A DNA stretch of 64,000 nucleotides from Isoetes taiwanensis (GCA_021234155.1 JAJEKV010000010.1:7476871-7540870), one strand, 5' to 3'. Shown: positions 14,221 through 25,590, counted from the stretch's first letter. Notes: generated by a model not told the origin, from the sequence alone. A program made the numbers and translations.

Positions 14221-15809
14221 TGTGACGTCCCCTACTCATATACGGTGCACTCACCATATACGAACATGAGTTCATCCCCCATACCAGCTCCATGCTGATA
14301 CAGGGCCCTCCATATAACACTGCAACCGTAATGAGTTCTAGTGGGAAGAGTGAAGGGGTCATTTACCCCGTCTCCCTCAGGGCCTACCTAGCTGCGGAAG
14401 CGTAAACATACATGTCAGTATACAATAACATCACATATCCACCTCGAAGGGTGGTACATCAACGTCTGCATAGACAAAGATCAGCACAATACATATGGGA
14501 AGACCTACCCAAGGCTCAGACTCGAAGGGGTGACTGACGGGTTGGGTCTCCAGAGTTCATTGCAGACAGAATTCATGGCAATGGATTTGGCTGGCATAAG
14601 AGCATGGCTTAGGGTTGTCCACTCCATCGGCCCCTCCTGTGCACACTTTGCAGAGTAGGCTGAAAAGTGTTGGGACCTGACTGTAGCCTGCCGGATGCAT
14701 AGCCAAAGGGGCTATTCCTGGGTTGCATCTCCCCAGTTCCGATGGGGCAGGTAGGGATCTCTCCCTCCAGAGATTTACGTGCTGACTCAAGGTGACTAGA
14801 GGGCCACTGCCCTTGTTCGACTTGAACCCACTGGAGAGTGACGCATCACCCCACTGGTGTCGAGCCCATGCCTTGCCCTCACGCAGTGGCAAGCTATTAG
14901 GCCTAGTCTACAATGATCCTTGGCAGACTTTACACACCAGAGGGATCGTTCAAGAGTCAGAATACGAACCTCTTTATAAGCCAGTCTGGCCCCCTTCACC
15001 CACGACCAGGTGTGGCTCTTGTGCATAGGCCGCATCTACAGTGTGCTAGAGAGGCTAATCTAGCAGCATCTACTACCAAGCTTGAGGTCTCTACTCCCCT
15101 TCCCAATACAATGAGTTCACAGAGATACATCATCCATATACATCACAGAAGAACTAAAGAACTAGATCTAATCTATATTATAGAGTTAGGTTCTTTAGTT
15201 AGAGTCTGGTATCTGGGGATCTAAGTGGCTGCTATGGGCAATTTAATAGGCTAAACCTACTGATACAATGACTGGAAGACGGTTTAGGCTATTAGATTGA
15301 CCAAATACCTGGTCCTTGGCTCGCTCCTCGTGCCCTGAGTTCGACCATCCTGCTGAGCTGCTTGAAGATGGAACCAACAAGGAAAACTAATGGTGCAATT
15401 CGCTTAGACAGAGTCTGGGAGGCGGTTTTGGCTCCTGGGGCAGGCAAAACCGAGCTCTAAAATCCTATGGACGAAAATGGCAAGTTAGGGTTTCTTCCTA
15501 CCTAAATAGACAAGGGGTTAGGGCTAGGGTTTCCAATTATCCCTTTAAGCATGTGGGATAGTTGGGAATGGCCCACTTGCCTTTAATGGCTAGGTGGCAT
15601 AAAGGTATCCACATGGAAAGGTGTGCACCTTAATAAATGTGCACATTGGTAAATGTGCACATTAATAAATGCACATACCTTGCAAGTTGCCCCCTAGGGG
15701 CTACCCGCCTGGCTACACGTCGGCGTACACGTCAGTCGAGGTGTCGTGTACGCGTGACAAGGCAGTACAGTGTATGTCCTGGGACCGTATACTGTGTTGG
15801 AACGTCACA
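14221..15809 (-). repeat. Element A 3' LTR
   Basis: 1589 bp, TG...CA termini, uninterrupted. On the minus strand CTTATAAAG at 14972-14980 is the likely TATA box, about 830 nt into the LTR, which leaves roughly 720 nt for R-U5. A block around 14600-14650 (the complement of GTGTGCACAGGAGGGG) is also present in the LTR of element B. The two families are therefore related. Confidence 0.93.
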
Positions 15810-15863
15810 TTCTCCCCACCTTGAAATGATGCTGTCTGCAGCATCATGGGTCTCCCCACCTTG
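15810..15863 (-). promoter_or_regulatory. Polypurine tract of A, duplicated around a hairpin
   Basis: On the minus strand AAGGTGGGGAGAA directly precedes the LTR (plus-strand DNA primer). A second copy, CAAGGTGGGGAGA, lies 40 bp upstream. Between them ATGATGCTG and CAGCATCAT form a perfect 9-bp stem with a 4-nt loop (15826-15847). Element B has an equivalent hairpin with a GAGGACA loop side at 33157-33174. Confidence 0.75.
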
Positions 15864-16702
15864 GAATCTTCCTAACCTGCAATCAACCTGATGCATACAA
15901 TATACTACTATAATACTTACACATTTATTAAGATTACCTTAAGGTAATATTTTTAAATCATTATTACGCCATTATCTTATGAATTAACTTATCAATTCAT
16001 AACATCATTAAAACAAGTTACTCAATAATTTACTTATCACGACAATTTAGTTTATCAAAATTTTAATATTTCATATATATAATTAACGTTCGAGGTACTC
16101 TTCATTCCTTGCAACACATTCCAACAAAATTTGTGTTGCAAGTCTTCGTAGCTCGACCTCCTTGCCCTCCGGAGCGCTCTATTGGCCTGCAGGTCGACAC
16201 TATGTTAGTATCATTTTAATTATTATTAAAAAATTTGGTTATATGGTGACCACCCCACCTATCTACATGAATGCATGGCTAATCTCCCGGCGTAGGAAGA
16301 GGATGCTTCTTCCATCGTGGCCGTGGAGACAGCGCCCTATCATGCCTATATGCCGCTCATGCCTACACCTTTAGTTGCCCAGCGTGGAGGATAGGGTCCT
16401 TCTCGTATATGGGGCGTGAAGGACAGATTCCTCCTATCAATGCATATATGGGACTAGAGGTGCCTTTCCTATCAATGCATTCCTCAATGACCTCCTTTCT
16501 CTCGAGGTCGTCTACTTCCGTGGGACAGAAGTAGACTTTCTAATCTACCTTCCACTCGTCCAAGCGGAAACGCGGTCATGCCTACATTGACATTACACCA
16601 TGCTCTAGAGATCACCGTAGTGGTCCCATCATCGGTAACAACACATGCAACCCATACCTAGCATAGGTTGCATGCACAGATTAATCTTAACTACACATAG
16701 AA
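15864..16702. other. 3' untranslated region of element A
   Basis: AT-rich stretch between the end of the chromodomain frame and the polypurine tract. No coding signature is seen. Confidence 0.6.
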
Positions 16703-17722
16703 TTAATCTACACAAATCGACATGCCTGAGCCAATTTCTTCGGAGATAACCTTGCCGTCCCATTGCTCCATAAACTGTGGGTACTGCTTTAATAGATCCT
16801 TCTTGAGTACCCACGTCGCGTCTTCCACCGGCAAGTGTTTCCACTTAACCAAATATTAGAGAAACTCTGATCTCCTTGTTTTCTTGAAGGCTTTATCAAG
16901 AATCAATTCTGGAACTATTTTCAGCTGCTCCTCCGTCATTTCCAACAACGTTGGAGTGTCCAAGACTTCGTCTGAATTTGGAGTATGCTTCTTCATTAAG
17001 CTCACGTGGAAGACTTTATGAATCTTTAGGTGTGCTGGCAAGTCTAACTTGTAGGATTGATTACCTACTCTCTGGACTATCTTGAAAGGTCCAGCCCACC
17101 TTGGAGCAAGCTTCTTACAATTTCTGATGCGGAGCTTCGCCTGCTTCACCTTGATCTTGAGCCAGACATCATCGCCAACTTGGAACTCTCTGACTGTTTG
17201 ATGCTTGTCGGCGATGCTCTTTTGTCGACTCCTTGCTGCCAGAAGATATCCTCGAACTTCTTCCACCAGCTGCTGCATGTCGGCCAACATCTGATGCGAA
17301 ACCTCTACTTTTGACACGGGATTGTGCCAAGTGTCTGGAGTTAGGCATTGGTAGCCGTAGTTGATCATAAACGGCGACATTTGGGATGATTCCTGCTTGG
17401 TGCTATTATATGCAAACTCCACCAAGTGAATAAATTCTTCCCACATACCTTGCTCGTTCGAGACATAGTTTCGTAGCATATCCTCCAAAATTCTGTTGGT
17501 CCGCTCCGTTTGCCCATCCGTCTGAGGATGATAGGCCGTGCTCATGGATAGCTTCGTCTGAATTGTCGCAAAGAGGTCCTGCCAAAAGGCACTCATGAAC
17601 TTCGGGTCTCTGTCGGAGATGATCTCCCTCGGCATGCCATGGAGCCTGCTACCATCAAGGCATCCTTCCCTCATACTGTCCTTGGGAGCCCTGTTATGAA
17701 GTCCATGCTGATGACCTCCCAC
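16703..17722 (-). pseudogene. Element A integrase C-terminal half and chromodomain
   Basis: Integrase joins element DNA to the chromosome. Seen in order: the second catalytic Asp region (SDRDPKF), the glutamate region (HPQTDGQTERTNR), the GPY/F module (APRWAGPFKIV) and a chromodomain (YLVKWKHLPVEDATWV) ending at 16703. A TAA lies exactly where element B has CAA, cutting the chromodomain off. Family knowledge: chromovirus chromodomains steer integration to marked chromatin. The frame joins the upstream half only after a deletion and a shift near 17690-17722 that removes sequence between the first and second catalytic Asp. Confidence 0.85.
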
Positions 17723-18138
17723 TTAGCGTTCGGCACCGCTAATGGTTCCAAAGCTCCTGGGATTCGAAGCTGCTCTGCTTTCGTCTGCTGACATAGCTGA
17801 CACTCTTTGATGTAGCGAGCCACCTGCTTCTTCATTCCTGGCCAATAGTAGCTGCTGCGCACTTTGAAATATGTCTTCATAAATCCTGCATGGCCAGCTA
17901 TTGGACTGTTGTGGGTGTCGTGGAGAATCAACTTCCTTACACCTGATGATTCCGGCATGCACATTGTTCTTATGGTACAAGAGATTGCCTTCCTTCTTAA
18001 AATTTTTGAAGGTTTCTCTCTCCTTATCTGTTCTTGCTTCTCTGCATAAGCTTGCCCATACTTCCTTGAAGTCCACATCCGTTGGCAAGGATTCTTCAAT
18101 CTTCTTCCCGAAGTCGCTGGAGAGCGTCGAAATTGCAT
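17671..18138 (-). pseudogene. Element A integrase N-terminal zinc domain and first catalytic Asp
   Basis: Seen: the HHCC zinc-binding domain (H-D-T-H-N-S...G-H...C-Q-L-C-Q-Q-T-K), followed by MDFITGLP, which holds the first Asp of the DDE triad. It is reached from the RT/RNase H frame by a frameshift near 18050. The 3' side runs into a deletion, so integrase of this copy is dead. Confidence 0.85.
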
Positions 18139-19924
18139 TGCAATGCACTCTAGTTGTCAGGGGATGCCTTGAAAGCGCATCCGCTACCACGTTGAGCTTC
18201 CCCGGCTTGTAGACTATATCAAAGTCATACTCTTCGAGGAACTCCATCCACCTTCTCTGCCTCAGGTTGAGGTGTGGTTGCGTGAATACATACTGGAGGC
18301 TCTGATGGTCTGTATCCAATTGGAACTTCCTTCCTAAAAGATATTGCCTCCAGATTCTTAATGCCCTGACAACTGCAAGCAATTCTTGATCGTGCGTCGG
18401 GTAGCGCGTTTCGGCATCGTTCATCTTCCTGGAATCATACGCTACCACACGCTCTTCCTGCATGAGCACTGCACCTGTGGCTATCTTATTTGCGTCTGTC
18501 GCCACCAACTTGTCTTTCTCTGGGTCTGGCAGGGTTAAGACGGGGGCGGTTGTCAAAGCTTCCTTCAACAATTCAAACCCTGCTTGGGCTTTCTTGTGCC
18601 AATGGTCTGCCCAATCTTTCACCTTTTCCGCCCTCGTCAAGTTTGTTAGCGGGGCCGCTATCTTAGCAAAGTTCTTCACAAACTTCCTGTAGTACCCTGC
18701 TAGGCCGAGGAAACTTCTGACCTCATGCACATTCTTCGGTGCCGGCCACTGAATGACGGCTTCAATCTTGGCAAGATCCGTTGAAATCCCTTCCGCTGAG
18801 ATCACATGACCCAGGTACTCCACCCTCTCCGTTGCGAAGTGGCACTTCGACAACTTAGCGTACAACTGGTGCCTCCTTAATTTCTCAGGCACTCTCCTTA
18901 GGTGTTGCACGTGTTCCTCCAGGGATCTGCTATACACCAAAATGTCATCAAAGAATACTATCACAAAGGTGTCCAAGAACTCCCTGAAGATGTCGTTCAT
19001 GAGCCTCATGAATGTTGCTAGGGCGTTCGATAAGCCGAAAGGCATTACCGTGAACTCATAGTGCCCATACCTGGTCCTGAAAGCCGTTTTATGGACGTCT
19101 TCTTCCTTTATTCTGATCTGATGATAGCCCGACCTTAGGTCGATTTTGGAGAAGACCTTTGCCCCTTGGAGCTGATCCATCAAGTCGTCCGATCTGGGGA
19201 GCGCATGCTTATTCTTGATGGTGTGCTTGTTCAACTGCCTGTAATCTATGCACAATCTCAAGCTGCCATCCTTCTTCTTTACAAAAAGAATGGGTGCTCC
19301 AAACGACGAGACGCTAGGTCTAATGAAGCCTAGGTCGAGCAACTCCTGCAATTGCTTCTTTAGCTCCGTCAGCTCCTGCGTGGTCATTCTGTATGGGGCT
19401 TTGCTTGTCGGCTTCATTCCTGGTTCGAGTGCTATTTCACACTCGACTCCCCTATAAGGAGGGAGCTGCTTGATCTCACCTGGAAAGAGATCGTAGAACT
19501 CCGTGATCAACTTAGCTACTTGCTTGGGCAACTTGCTGGGCCCCTTATCTTCCTTACCTTCTTCTGATTCGGGCTCTTGGATCTCAAGCTTGAAGATATA
19601 TGCTACCTGCTCACTCGTTATGCACCTGAACATCTGCTTACTAGACATGCACTGCATAATGGGAACAACTTCTTTACCTGTGATCTCTATGATCTTGCCA
19701 TTGGGTGCTGTGAGGGTCACCTTCCGCTTTCCACAATCAATGAGGGCTCCTGCTGGACCAAGATACTCCATTCCAACGATTAAGTCATACTTTCCAATAT
19801 TCATTACCTCTGCCCCCATCTGAATGTTGATTCCCGGCAAATCAATGTCGAAGTTTATCCTTTTGCCTGCTGTATGCCTTACTCCCCCGTTTGCTAACAC
19901 CACGGGTCTTGGCTTGGACTTCAA
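17723..19924 (-). CDS. Element A protease end, reverse transcriptase and RNase H
   Basis: Copies the element's RNA into DNA. Seen: the C-terminal part of the aspartic protease ([14 protein letters not shown]), then the RT core with [29 protein letters not shown], the [11 protein letters not shown] block and the catalytic [10 protein letters not shown]. RNase H follows with the TDAN (usually TDAS), ELLAVV and TDHQSL motifs, ending in the ADALSRHP linker. 733 codons are open without a stop, the longest intact part of A. The last roughly 100 codons are a shifted, meaningless reading of the integrase region. One substitution stands out: LSNALATF where B and most relatives have NAPATF. Confidence 0.9.
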   Translation of the reverse strand: MKSKPRPVVLANGGVRHTAGKRINFDIDLPGINIQMGAEVMNIGKYDLIVGMEYLGPAGALIDCGKRKVTLTAPNGKIIEITGKEVVPIMQCMSSKQMFRCITSEQVAYIFKLEIQEPESEEGKEDKGPSKLPKQVAKLITEFYDLFPGEIKQLPPYRGVECEIALEPGMKPTSKAPYRMTTQELTELKKQLQELLDLGFIRPSVSSFGAPILFVKKKDGSLRLCIDYRQLNKHTIKNKHALPRSDDLMDQLQGAKVFSKIDLRSGYHQIRIKEEDVHKTAFRTRYGHYEFTVMPFGLSNALATFMRLMNDIFREFLDTFVIVFFDDILVYSRSLEEHVQHLRRVPEKLRRHQLYAKLSKCHFATERVEYLGHVISAEGISTDLAKIEAVIQWPAPKNVHEVRSFLGLAGYYRKFVKNFAKIAAPLTNLTRAEKVKDWADHWHKKAQAGFELLKEALTTAPVLTLPDPEKDKLVATDANKIATGAVLMQEERVVAYDSRKMNDAETRYPTHDQELLAVVRALRIWRQYLLGRKFQLDTDHQSLQYVFTQPHLNLRQRRWMEFLEEYDFDIVYKPGKLNVVADALSRHPLTTRVHCNAISTLSSDFGKKIEESLPTDVDFKEVWASLCREARTDKERETFKNFKKEGNLLYHKNNVHAGIIRCKEVDSPRHPQQSNSWPCRIYEDIFQSAQQLLLARNEEAGGSLHQRVSAMSADESRAASNPRSFGTISGAER

Positions 19925-20330
19925 TGGCTTTCAACATCTCGACCATTCTTGGGGATGCAAAGTTATGGCTACTTCCCGAGTCTATCAGGACTATGAAAGA
20001 CTTGGCCTTGGCCTTCTCTACTGTGGAAATTACCTTATACTGGTTCTCTGCTTGTTCTGTATCTATTGCGGCAAAGATATGACACTCACCCTGAATATAG
20101 TCGCGGGCTGCCTCGCCGTCGTTGTCAGACGGAGTGTCCCATCCTCCCAACTCCGCTAGTGCTGCGCTCATGACGTAGGGGCGGTTCGTTGTCCTATGGC
20201 CTGGCTGGAAACACCTGAAGCAAAGCTGCTTTTCTATGCACTCCTGCCTCTTTTCCTTGGGCATTGCCTGCAAAAAGGACCACACTGCTTTGGAGTAGTT
20301 TGACCCCTCCTGCTTGTCCTTGAAGGACAC
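19842..20330 (-). pseudogene. Element A nucleocapsid zinc knuckle and protease
   Basis: Seen: a zinc knuckle CFRCFQPGHRTTNR in which the last Cys of CCHC is Arg (element B keeps Cys), so zinc binding is probably lost. An acidic linker follows, then the protease active site [15 protein letters not shown] (D-S-G). The frame then shifts into the pol frame near 19900. Family knowledge: the protease cuts gag-pol and acts as a dimer. Confidence 0.8.
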
Positions 20331-20400
20331 CTGCTTCTTCTCCTGCTGCTTCCCCTGATTGCTACCATATGGGGCTCTAGCTGGACCTGGGCTTGCCGCT

Positions 20401-21390
20401 CTAGTTCCCTGCTGCCTTGCCTTTGTCTTGGTAATACTGCTGCCTCTGCCCGCTATTCTGAGGCCCCGTCCCTTGCAAGCTTATTGCCTTGGACTCTGCT
20501 TCTGATACTATCTTAGGGTTTGTTGCTCTTACAAGCTTGCAGATCTCATCATTCAGCCCCTCAATATAGCTCTCCACTGCATGTTTTTCACTCAACTTTG
20601 GCACATAAAACCTTAGTCTCATGAATTCCTCTGTATATTTTTGGACTGATTTGTTGCCTTGCTGCAACCTGTAGAACTGCTGCATCATGTTGGACTTGTG
20701 CTCTCTTGGGACGTAATGGCGCTTAAAAGCTTTAGCAAACTTTCTGAACCTGCAAGCATCCCTGCTTAACCCATGGGCCTTGGCATAATCCTTCCACCAA
20801 ATGCGTGCTGCTCCTTTCAGGTTGGCTGTTGCCACCCTGCCTTTGTCCTTGTCCTTCATACCATAGGCGTTACCATACTCACTCATCTCATCGAGCCAAG
20901 CCTCTGCCTCCATGCCTGACCTGTTCTCGCCTGAGAATTACTCGAGCTTCCTGGCCTTCCAAACGTTTCCCAATGCAGAGTCTACCTTCTTCTGGTAGTC
21001 GGAGGTTTTCGTCTCCTTGTGTCTGTCGTCCCTTCGGTCCTGCACTGGTTCAGCCTCTTCCTCGGAGTCAGAGTTTGAGTCCGAGCTTGAGTCGGAGGAT
21101 TCCGTGCTGGGGGACCTCCTTCTCTTGCTCCTCCTCTTGTCCTTTCCTGCTTTCCGAGCTGATGCTTGTGGCAACTGAGCGTTGCCCTCCAAATCAACTC
21201 CTGCTTGTGCGGCCAGGAAAGCCTTTATCTGCTCAAGGTCCGTCCACATCTGTGACATTTCCGCCTCTGGGGTCATGGGTCCAAATGCCTCATACAGGTT
21301 CCTTGCCGGGGGTGGCCTGGGCGGGGTCTGTTCTTCCCTATGGTCTCGGCGTTGTCGTTCCCTTGAGCCTGTGCCTCTAGCTGCAGACAC
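20401..21390 (-). pseudogene. Element A gag
   Basis: Forms the virus-like particle. Seen: an N-terminal part rich in Arg/Pro with M-T-P-E-A-E-M, a Ser/Asp/Glu repeat tract, then a TAA at about 20936 where B has CAA. The gag core continues with AWLDEM, ARIWWKDYAK, F-A-K-A-F-K-R-H-Y-V-P-R and Y-T-E-E-F-M-R-L. No ATG opens the N-terminal frame. Just upstream the minus strand reads TTGTGTCTGCAG, a good 3' splice site, so gag may be translated from a spliced RNA or from an internal Met. A frameshift near 20400 separates it from the zinc knuckle. Confidence 0.85.
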
Positions 21391-21556
21391 AAGTAGGTCA
21401 TGGCTGCACGGTTAGTTTCATTTGTTCTCTTGCATTATATGTGTTGTTGGTATAGTTGCGGAACAAAATACATCAACAAAACATTTAAAGTGCAAAAGAA
21501 ATTATATTTATATTATATAACATCCTAATACAAAGCCTCCGGGATCAAGAGTCTAA

Positions 21557-21806
21557 TTATTCTTGAAATCGCCGGTAGGATGGGTTATCCTCAAGGAACT
21601 TCTTAACTTGGGCCGTTCCTACCGAGCGTCCCAAGTTCCTGAGGACGTTGGTTGATGACCCGCCCTGCAAAGCTGTCACCAATTCCTCTACCCTGCGGTC
21701 GGAGGTGTAGGCCGTCGTTACTGCCAATCTTCCCTGCGTCGGTAGGGCACGACGAAGTCGAAGAGGTCGAGTGCCATCGCTCTCTTGACTAAGACAACAT
21801 AGTCGA
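21557..21806 (-). pseudogene. Element A ORF3, C-terminal remnant
   Basis: Seen: a minus-strand path starting at the element B junction with D-Y-V-V-L-V-K-R-A-M-A-L-D-L, which resembles Y-V-L-V-R-R-D-L-A-L-T-A-L in B's ORF3. A frameshift follows, then E-E-L-V-T-A-L-Q-G-G...F-L-E-D-N-P-S-Y-R-R-F and a stop at 21557. The upstream part is missing: it was lost between 21806 and 36182 when B inserted and a deletion followed. Function unknown. The 170 bp from here to gag have no coding. Confidence 0.5.
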
Positions 21807-23349
21807 TGTGACGTTCCAAGTATTTATACGGTCTACGTATAAATATATTGACACGTCACCAGTATAGACACGCCACCCTGGGGTATGATAACCTAGGGGG
21901 TTGGCCACGAGGGATTTAATTAGCTATGTTAAATTAATTATAAAGGATAATTATCTAAATACTTGCTATTAAGTCACCTAATGGTGGGAAAGCGCCACTT
22001 GGCATAACCTGAGTGATCAGCATGGGGGTTGCTAAACTGAGCCACCAAAGGCAGCGCCACCCCATCCTGCCCCCATTATCGACCCAGCCAGCACCAGGGA
22101 GCAGCTAAGCGCTCAAGGAACAGTTGCTGAACATTCCCCAATCGCCAAGACACCCTCTAGTGTCGCTGCCACCCCAGTACAGCACTATGGAAGCACCCCT
22201 TGACAACGGGTCCAGCCGAAACACTGGTTAGTGGTAGCTTAACTTGCAAATTGTAGAATAATACTTTGGTGTTCTTCTCTGACTAGTTGGTTGAGATTAA
22301 CCCTTCTTTGGTAACTAGGAATACTTTTCAATTATGAATGATGCTCTGTTATGGAATGGTCGATGTCTCTATGAGTTAGTTCAGTAGTTCCAGTAAACAA
22401 GGGTTAAGAGGGGGGTAGAGGCCTCTGAACTTGAGTATAGAATGCTCCTAGTAGTTCCTTTAACACCCTACTAATTGCGGCCTGTGTACAAGAGCCCACC
22501 GGGTCATAGACGCTATGGTCCGGCTTAGAACCGGACAAGGGACACACAAGGTGGAAGTAGGGGTGGGGTCTTGCACGAGCATAAAAGGCTCCCGAGACTC
22601 CTACATGGGCTAGGCCTGATGGCCTGTCCACGTGGGGCGGGTATGGGTCCGACACTCCACAGGTGCGCTGGTGTGACCCGTATGGGGCACCATGCACTTT
22701 GAGTAGATTTAGGGTGAGTAAGTTGGGTGCGGATCTGGGAATACGACGCGGCACGTGTTCTCTAGCTCATCCATGGAACCATTGTGATCCTGGAAGGGGA
22801 CGCTTCCCCGACCTGCCTCATCGGACCAGGTGTCATGATCCTGGAGTAGGCTCAAAGGGTGATACCTTGAGTCTGCGTCTCCGGAAGGCTATAGCGAAGC
22901 CATAGCGTGAATCGAGGGGCGGATGGAGTGGACAATGTTCTATGCCAGCCAACGCCATGCCAAGACTCGGTCTGCTGATCTCCTGAGACCCCGCCGTCAG
23001 TCGCTCCTCACTAGAGTCTGAGCTGGGGTAGAACCTGGGTTTTTTGGGTGTTTTCCTAGTTTAGATGCATATTCTTTGCCGTTGGTACTTGGATGGATGT
23101 GCCACCCCTCGTGGTGGTTATTTATATGTGATTTATGTTGTATGCTAACCTTGTATTCATGCTTCCGCGACGTAGGAGCCCCATTGAAGGCGTGGGCCGA
23201 ATGACCCCTTCGTGTCCTTCTTTTGGGCATCATTTCATAGATGGCCCGGAACAGACAGAGGGCCCTGCTCATGGCACGTTGGTTGCCATGGGAGGGGAAA
23301 GTCCCCGTATGTGTACGGCCGGTGTCATATATATTCAGGGAGCGTCACA
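21807..23349 (+). repeat. Element B 5' LTR
   Basis: 1543 bp, TGTGACGTTCC...CGTCACA. A TATA-like CATAAAAGGC lies near 22580, about 770 nt in, similar in place to that of A. The second LTR starts TATGACG (G to A at base 2). It lacks about 20 bp near its start and has an extra block near 34285, so the copies have diverged. Confidence 0.9.
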
Positions 23350-23350
23350 G

Positions 23351-23362
23351 TGGTATCAGAGC
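23351..23362 (+). promoter_or_regulatory. Primer-binding site of B (initiator tRNA-Met)
   Basis: TGGTATCAGAGC, one base after the LTR. It is the usual complement of the 3' end of plant initiator tRNA-Met. A second copy is at 34753-34764 after the next LTR. Confidence 0.9.
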
Positions 23363-23670
23363 CGTGATTTCGGTTGCTCGAAATCATAGCACTGGCCAAA
23401 CACTAACTCGTAGTACGGTAGTTAGGAGGAGGCTAAGTTAATGTGTTGTTAGTCCTCTTTGATGTTTGGTTCGGTGTTAGGTTAAATTAAGAAATTGTAG
23501 CTTTAAAGAAGATAGGGCGACTGGAGGGCCCAAGGTTGGAAGAGTTGTAAATGTCAGTGGGTAGCTCAAATGACGGAGAAAGTGGTTCCATTGGATCGGG
23601 CGTACTCAAATTACCCTAGGACAGTCGTCTCCGGCAGGAAAATGGTCAAGGGCAAGCCCAAAAAACTAAC

Positions 23671-23875
23671 TCGGTCGCCGCTTCCATCGTCTTGCAGTCA
23701 CGGTGGGAGAGCCGAAAATGCAGCCGGCGCCCGACCGTACAGATGGGAGTCAACGCGGCCCCGAAAAGTCAACTCGGGCGCCGCTTGCTTTTCGACGACT
23801 CCTAGTCGAGGCGGGAGCGCGTATAATGCAGCCGGCGCCCGACCGTAGGTGTCGCGTATTTCCGCCGTATAAAGT
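23671..23875 (+). promoter_or_regulatory. GC-rich palindrome pair and TATA box ahead of B ORF1
   Basis: Two tandem units of about 100 bp. Each opens with TCGGGCGCCG (the first copy has one change) at 23671 and 23774, and closes with the complement CGGCGCCCGA at 23725 and 23833. CGTATAAAGTATTTTATG follows at about 23866. The units could fold into long RNA hairpins ending in GGCGCC, or act as DNA sites upstream of a TATA box. The arrangement of paired palindromes, TATA box and ORF1 parallels element A, although the sequences differ. Confidence 0.5.
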
Positions 23876-24134
23876 ATTTTATGATAATAAAATTTAGAAG
23901 TTAAAAAGAAAAATTTTAAAATTTCAAAAGTTAACTGGCCGTTAAAATTTCTTTTTGTCGTTTTGTTTGCCTAGCCTTCAGCGCCTTCGACCGCCGGAAC
24001 CGACGCCCGCCATCGCCGCCCGATCTGACCTTGCTTTTCCGCCTTAGTGCTCCGCTAACCTTAGCGCCCCCATTGTCGTCTCCCTTGCCGCCAGCGCCTC
24101 ACTGCCTGTCGTCTTATACCTTCGCTCCACAGCT

Positions 24135-25394
24135 ATGGCCAACACCAAGAGTGCTCCGGATCCTACCAACCTTACCATCGTCCAGATTTATGCCTTGATT
24201 GCTCGGAATATGGCTACCGACCCTGCTTTGATCGACATACTCCTGGACGAACTAGTAAACAGGTTTGAGAACAATGATAGGATTCCCTATCCTATTTACC
24301 ACTTCTCGGAGCCATTTTTGATCCGGTTGAACCTTCGCCAGCTCCCTTACACTATGGCCGAGCAACCTGACTTGGTCATGATGCTGATTAAGTTCTACCC
24401 TCCCGAATGTGAAGGGCACACAGAGTAGGAGGACATAAGGGGGGAGGCCGATCGCATCCGAAACTTGGCCAGAGAGGATGACCGCCAAGAGATAGAACGA
24501 GCCGATACGGCGGCTCGGGGCAGGGAGTACAGGTACCTCGGGGATGGGGTCGCCGTCATAGATGGCCGGGCCATCGAGATTCCCCCATACCGATGGGATG
24601 AGGACTCTTGCAACTTCATATGGGGGGAAATCCCAGATATTAGCATAGATTATTTAATAACCATCCAGATTGACATGGCCCAGAGACCCGACCGGTACCA
24701 TGCTGAACTTCTTCGCCGGAGTGCCGCACAACACTTTGCTCAGGTTGAAGAAGATCTTAGAAGAGCCCGGGAATTCCGGGAAGAGCAGGATAGGATAGAA
24801 CGGGAGAGAGCGGAGAAGGCCCGACAGGAGCAGCCGGACCAGCAGGGTGCAAGAGCATCTGGGAGTGGGCAGAACCCAATCCCGACAGAGCATATAACTG
24901 TGAAGCACCGGAGGAAAGCCGTAGCCCGGAAGTCCGGCAGTCAATACAAGGAAAAATTAAAGACTGTCGGGGCTTTTGGGAAGAACGCAAGTTCCAGCCA
25001 GAGGCAGCAGCGGGTGGACGCGTCCCGACCAGCTGGTGGGGCCAAGACCGTGCCTGCCTCAAGGGGGCCGCCTCCAAACCCTGCTCCACAAAGGAAGCCT
25101 CACCAATTTAGACCCGGTACCGTGGCCTTGCGGGAGATCCGCAAGTTTCAGAAGTCAACCCAACTTCTGATACGGAAGCTCCCCTTCCAGAGGTTGGTCC
25201 AGGAGATTGCCCAGGAGTTTAAGACCGACCTCCGCTTCTAGACCTTTGCCATTTTGGCACTTCAAGAGGCTGCGAAGGCTTACCTGGTGGCACTTTTTGG
25301 TGACGCCAATCTTTGCGCGATCCACGCAAAGAGGGTAACCATAATGCCTAAGGATTTAGCCCTCGCCCGCAGGATTCGGGGGGAGCATCCTTAG
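24135..25394 (+). pseudogene. Element B ORF1: histone H3-fold fusion protein (two nonsense codons)
   Basis: One frame of 419 codons, ATG directly after a splice-acceptor-like CTCCACAG. Seen: it starts M-A-N-T-K-S-A, possibly a decayed H3 tail. A helical domain of unknown kind spans about residues 10-95, then a charged coiled coil ([18 protein letters not shown]) at about 220-245, a Ser/Pro/basic linker, and from about 323 to 419 a near-canonical histone H3 fold. Key blocks are [56 protein letters not shown] and LARRIRGE. The H3 Cys110, His113, Lys115, Lys122 and Asp123 equivalents are present. Stops: TAG at codon 98 (the second B copy has GAG) and TAG at codon 369, where H3 has Gln68. Apart from these, the frame is intact. 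It is not an ordinary histone gene: it is three times too long and lies inside an LTR element. Confidence 0.92.
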
Positions 25395-25590
25395 CATATT
25401 TTGCTGGGCTCCGCATTGTAAATATTTTTTTTTGGTATTTAATAAAAACTTTTTACTTTGTATTAAAAACCTATTTACCTTGTATTAAATATGAAAAAAT
25501 TGCTGACGTCAGCATAAATAAAAGGAGTTAAAAGAACTTTTAAAGTTCATTTCAATTTGTTTCTCTTCCTCTCTCCTCCCTTCTAGCGCC
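25395..25590 (+). promoter_or_regulatory. Intergenic control region: possible terminator, promoter and splice acceptor for ORF2
   Basis: T- and A-rich polyadenylation-like DNA is followed by GCTGACGTCAGC (a palindromic bZIP-type TGACGTCA) near 25502. Next comes ATAAATAAAAGG (TATA-like), then a pyrimidine tract CTTCCTCTCTCCTCCCTTCTAG ending four bases before the ORF2 ATG. It could be an internal promoter, a 3' splice site, or both. Confidence 0.45.
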
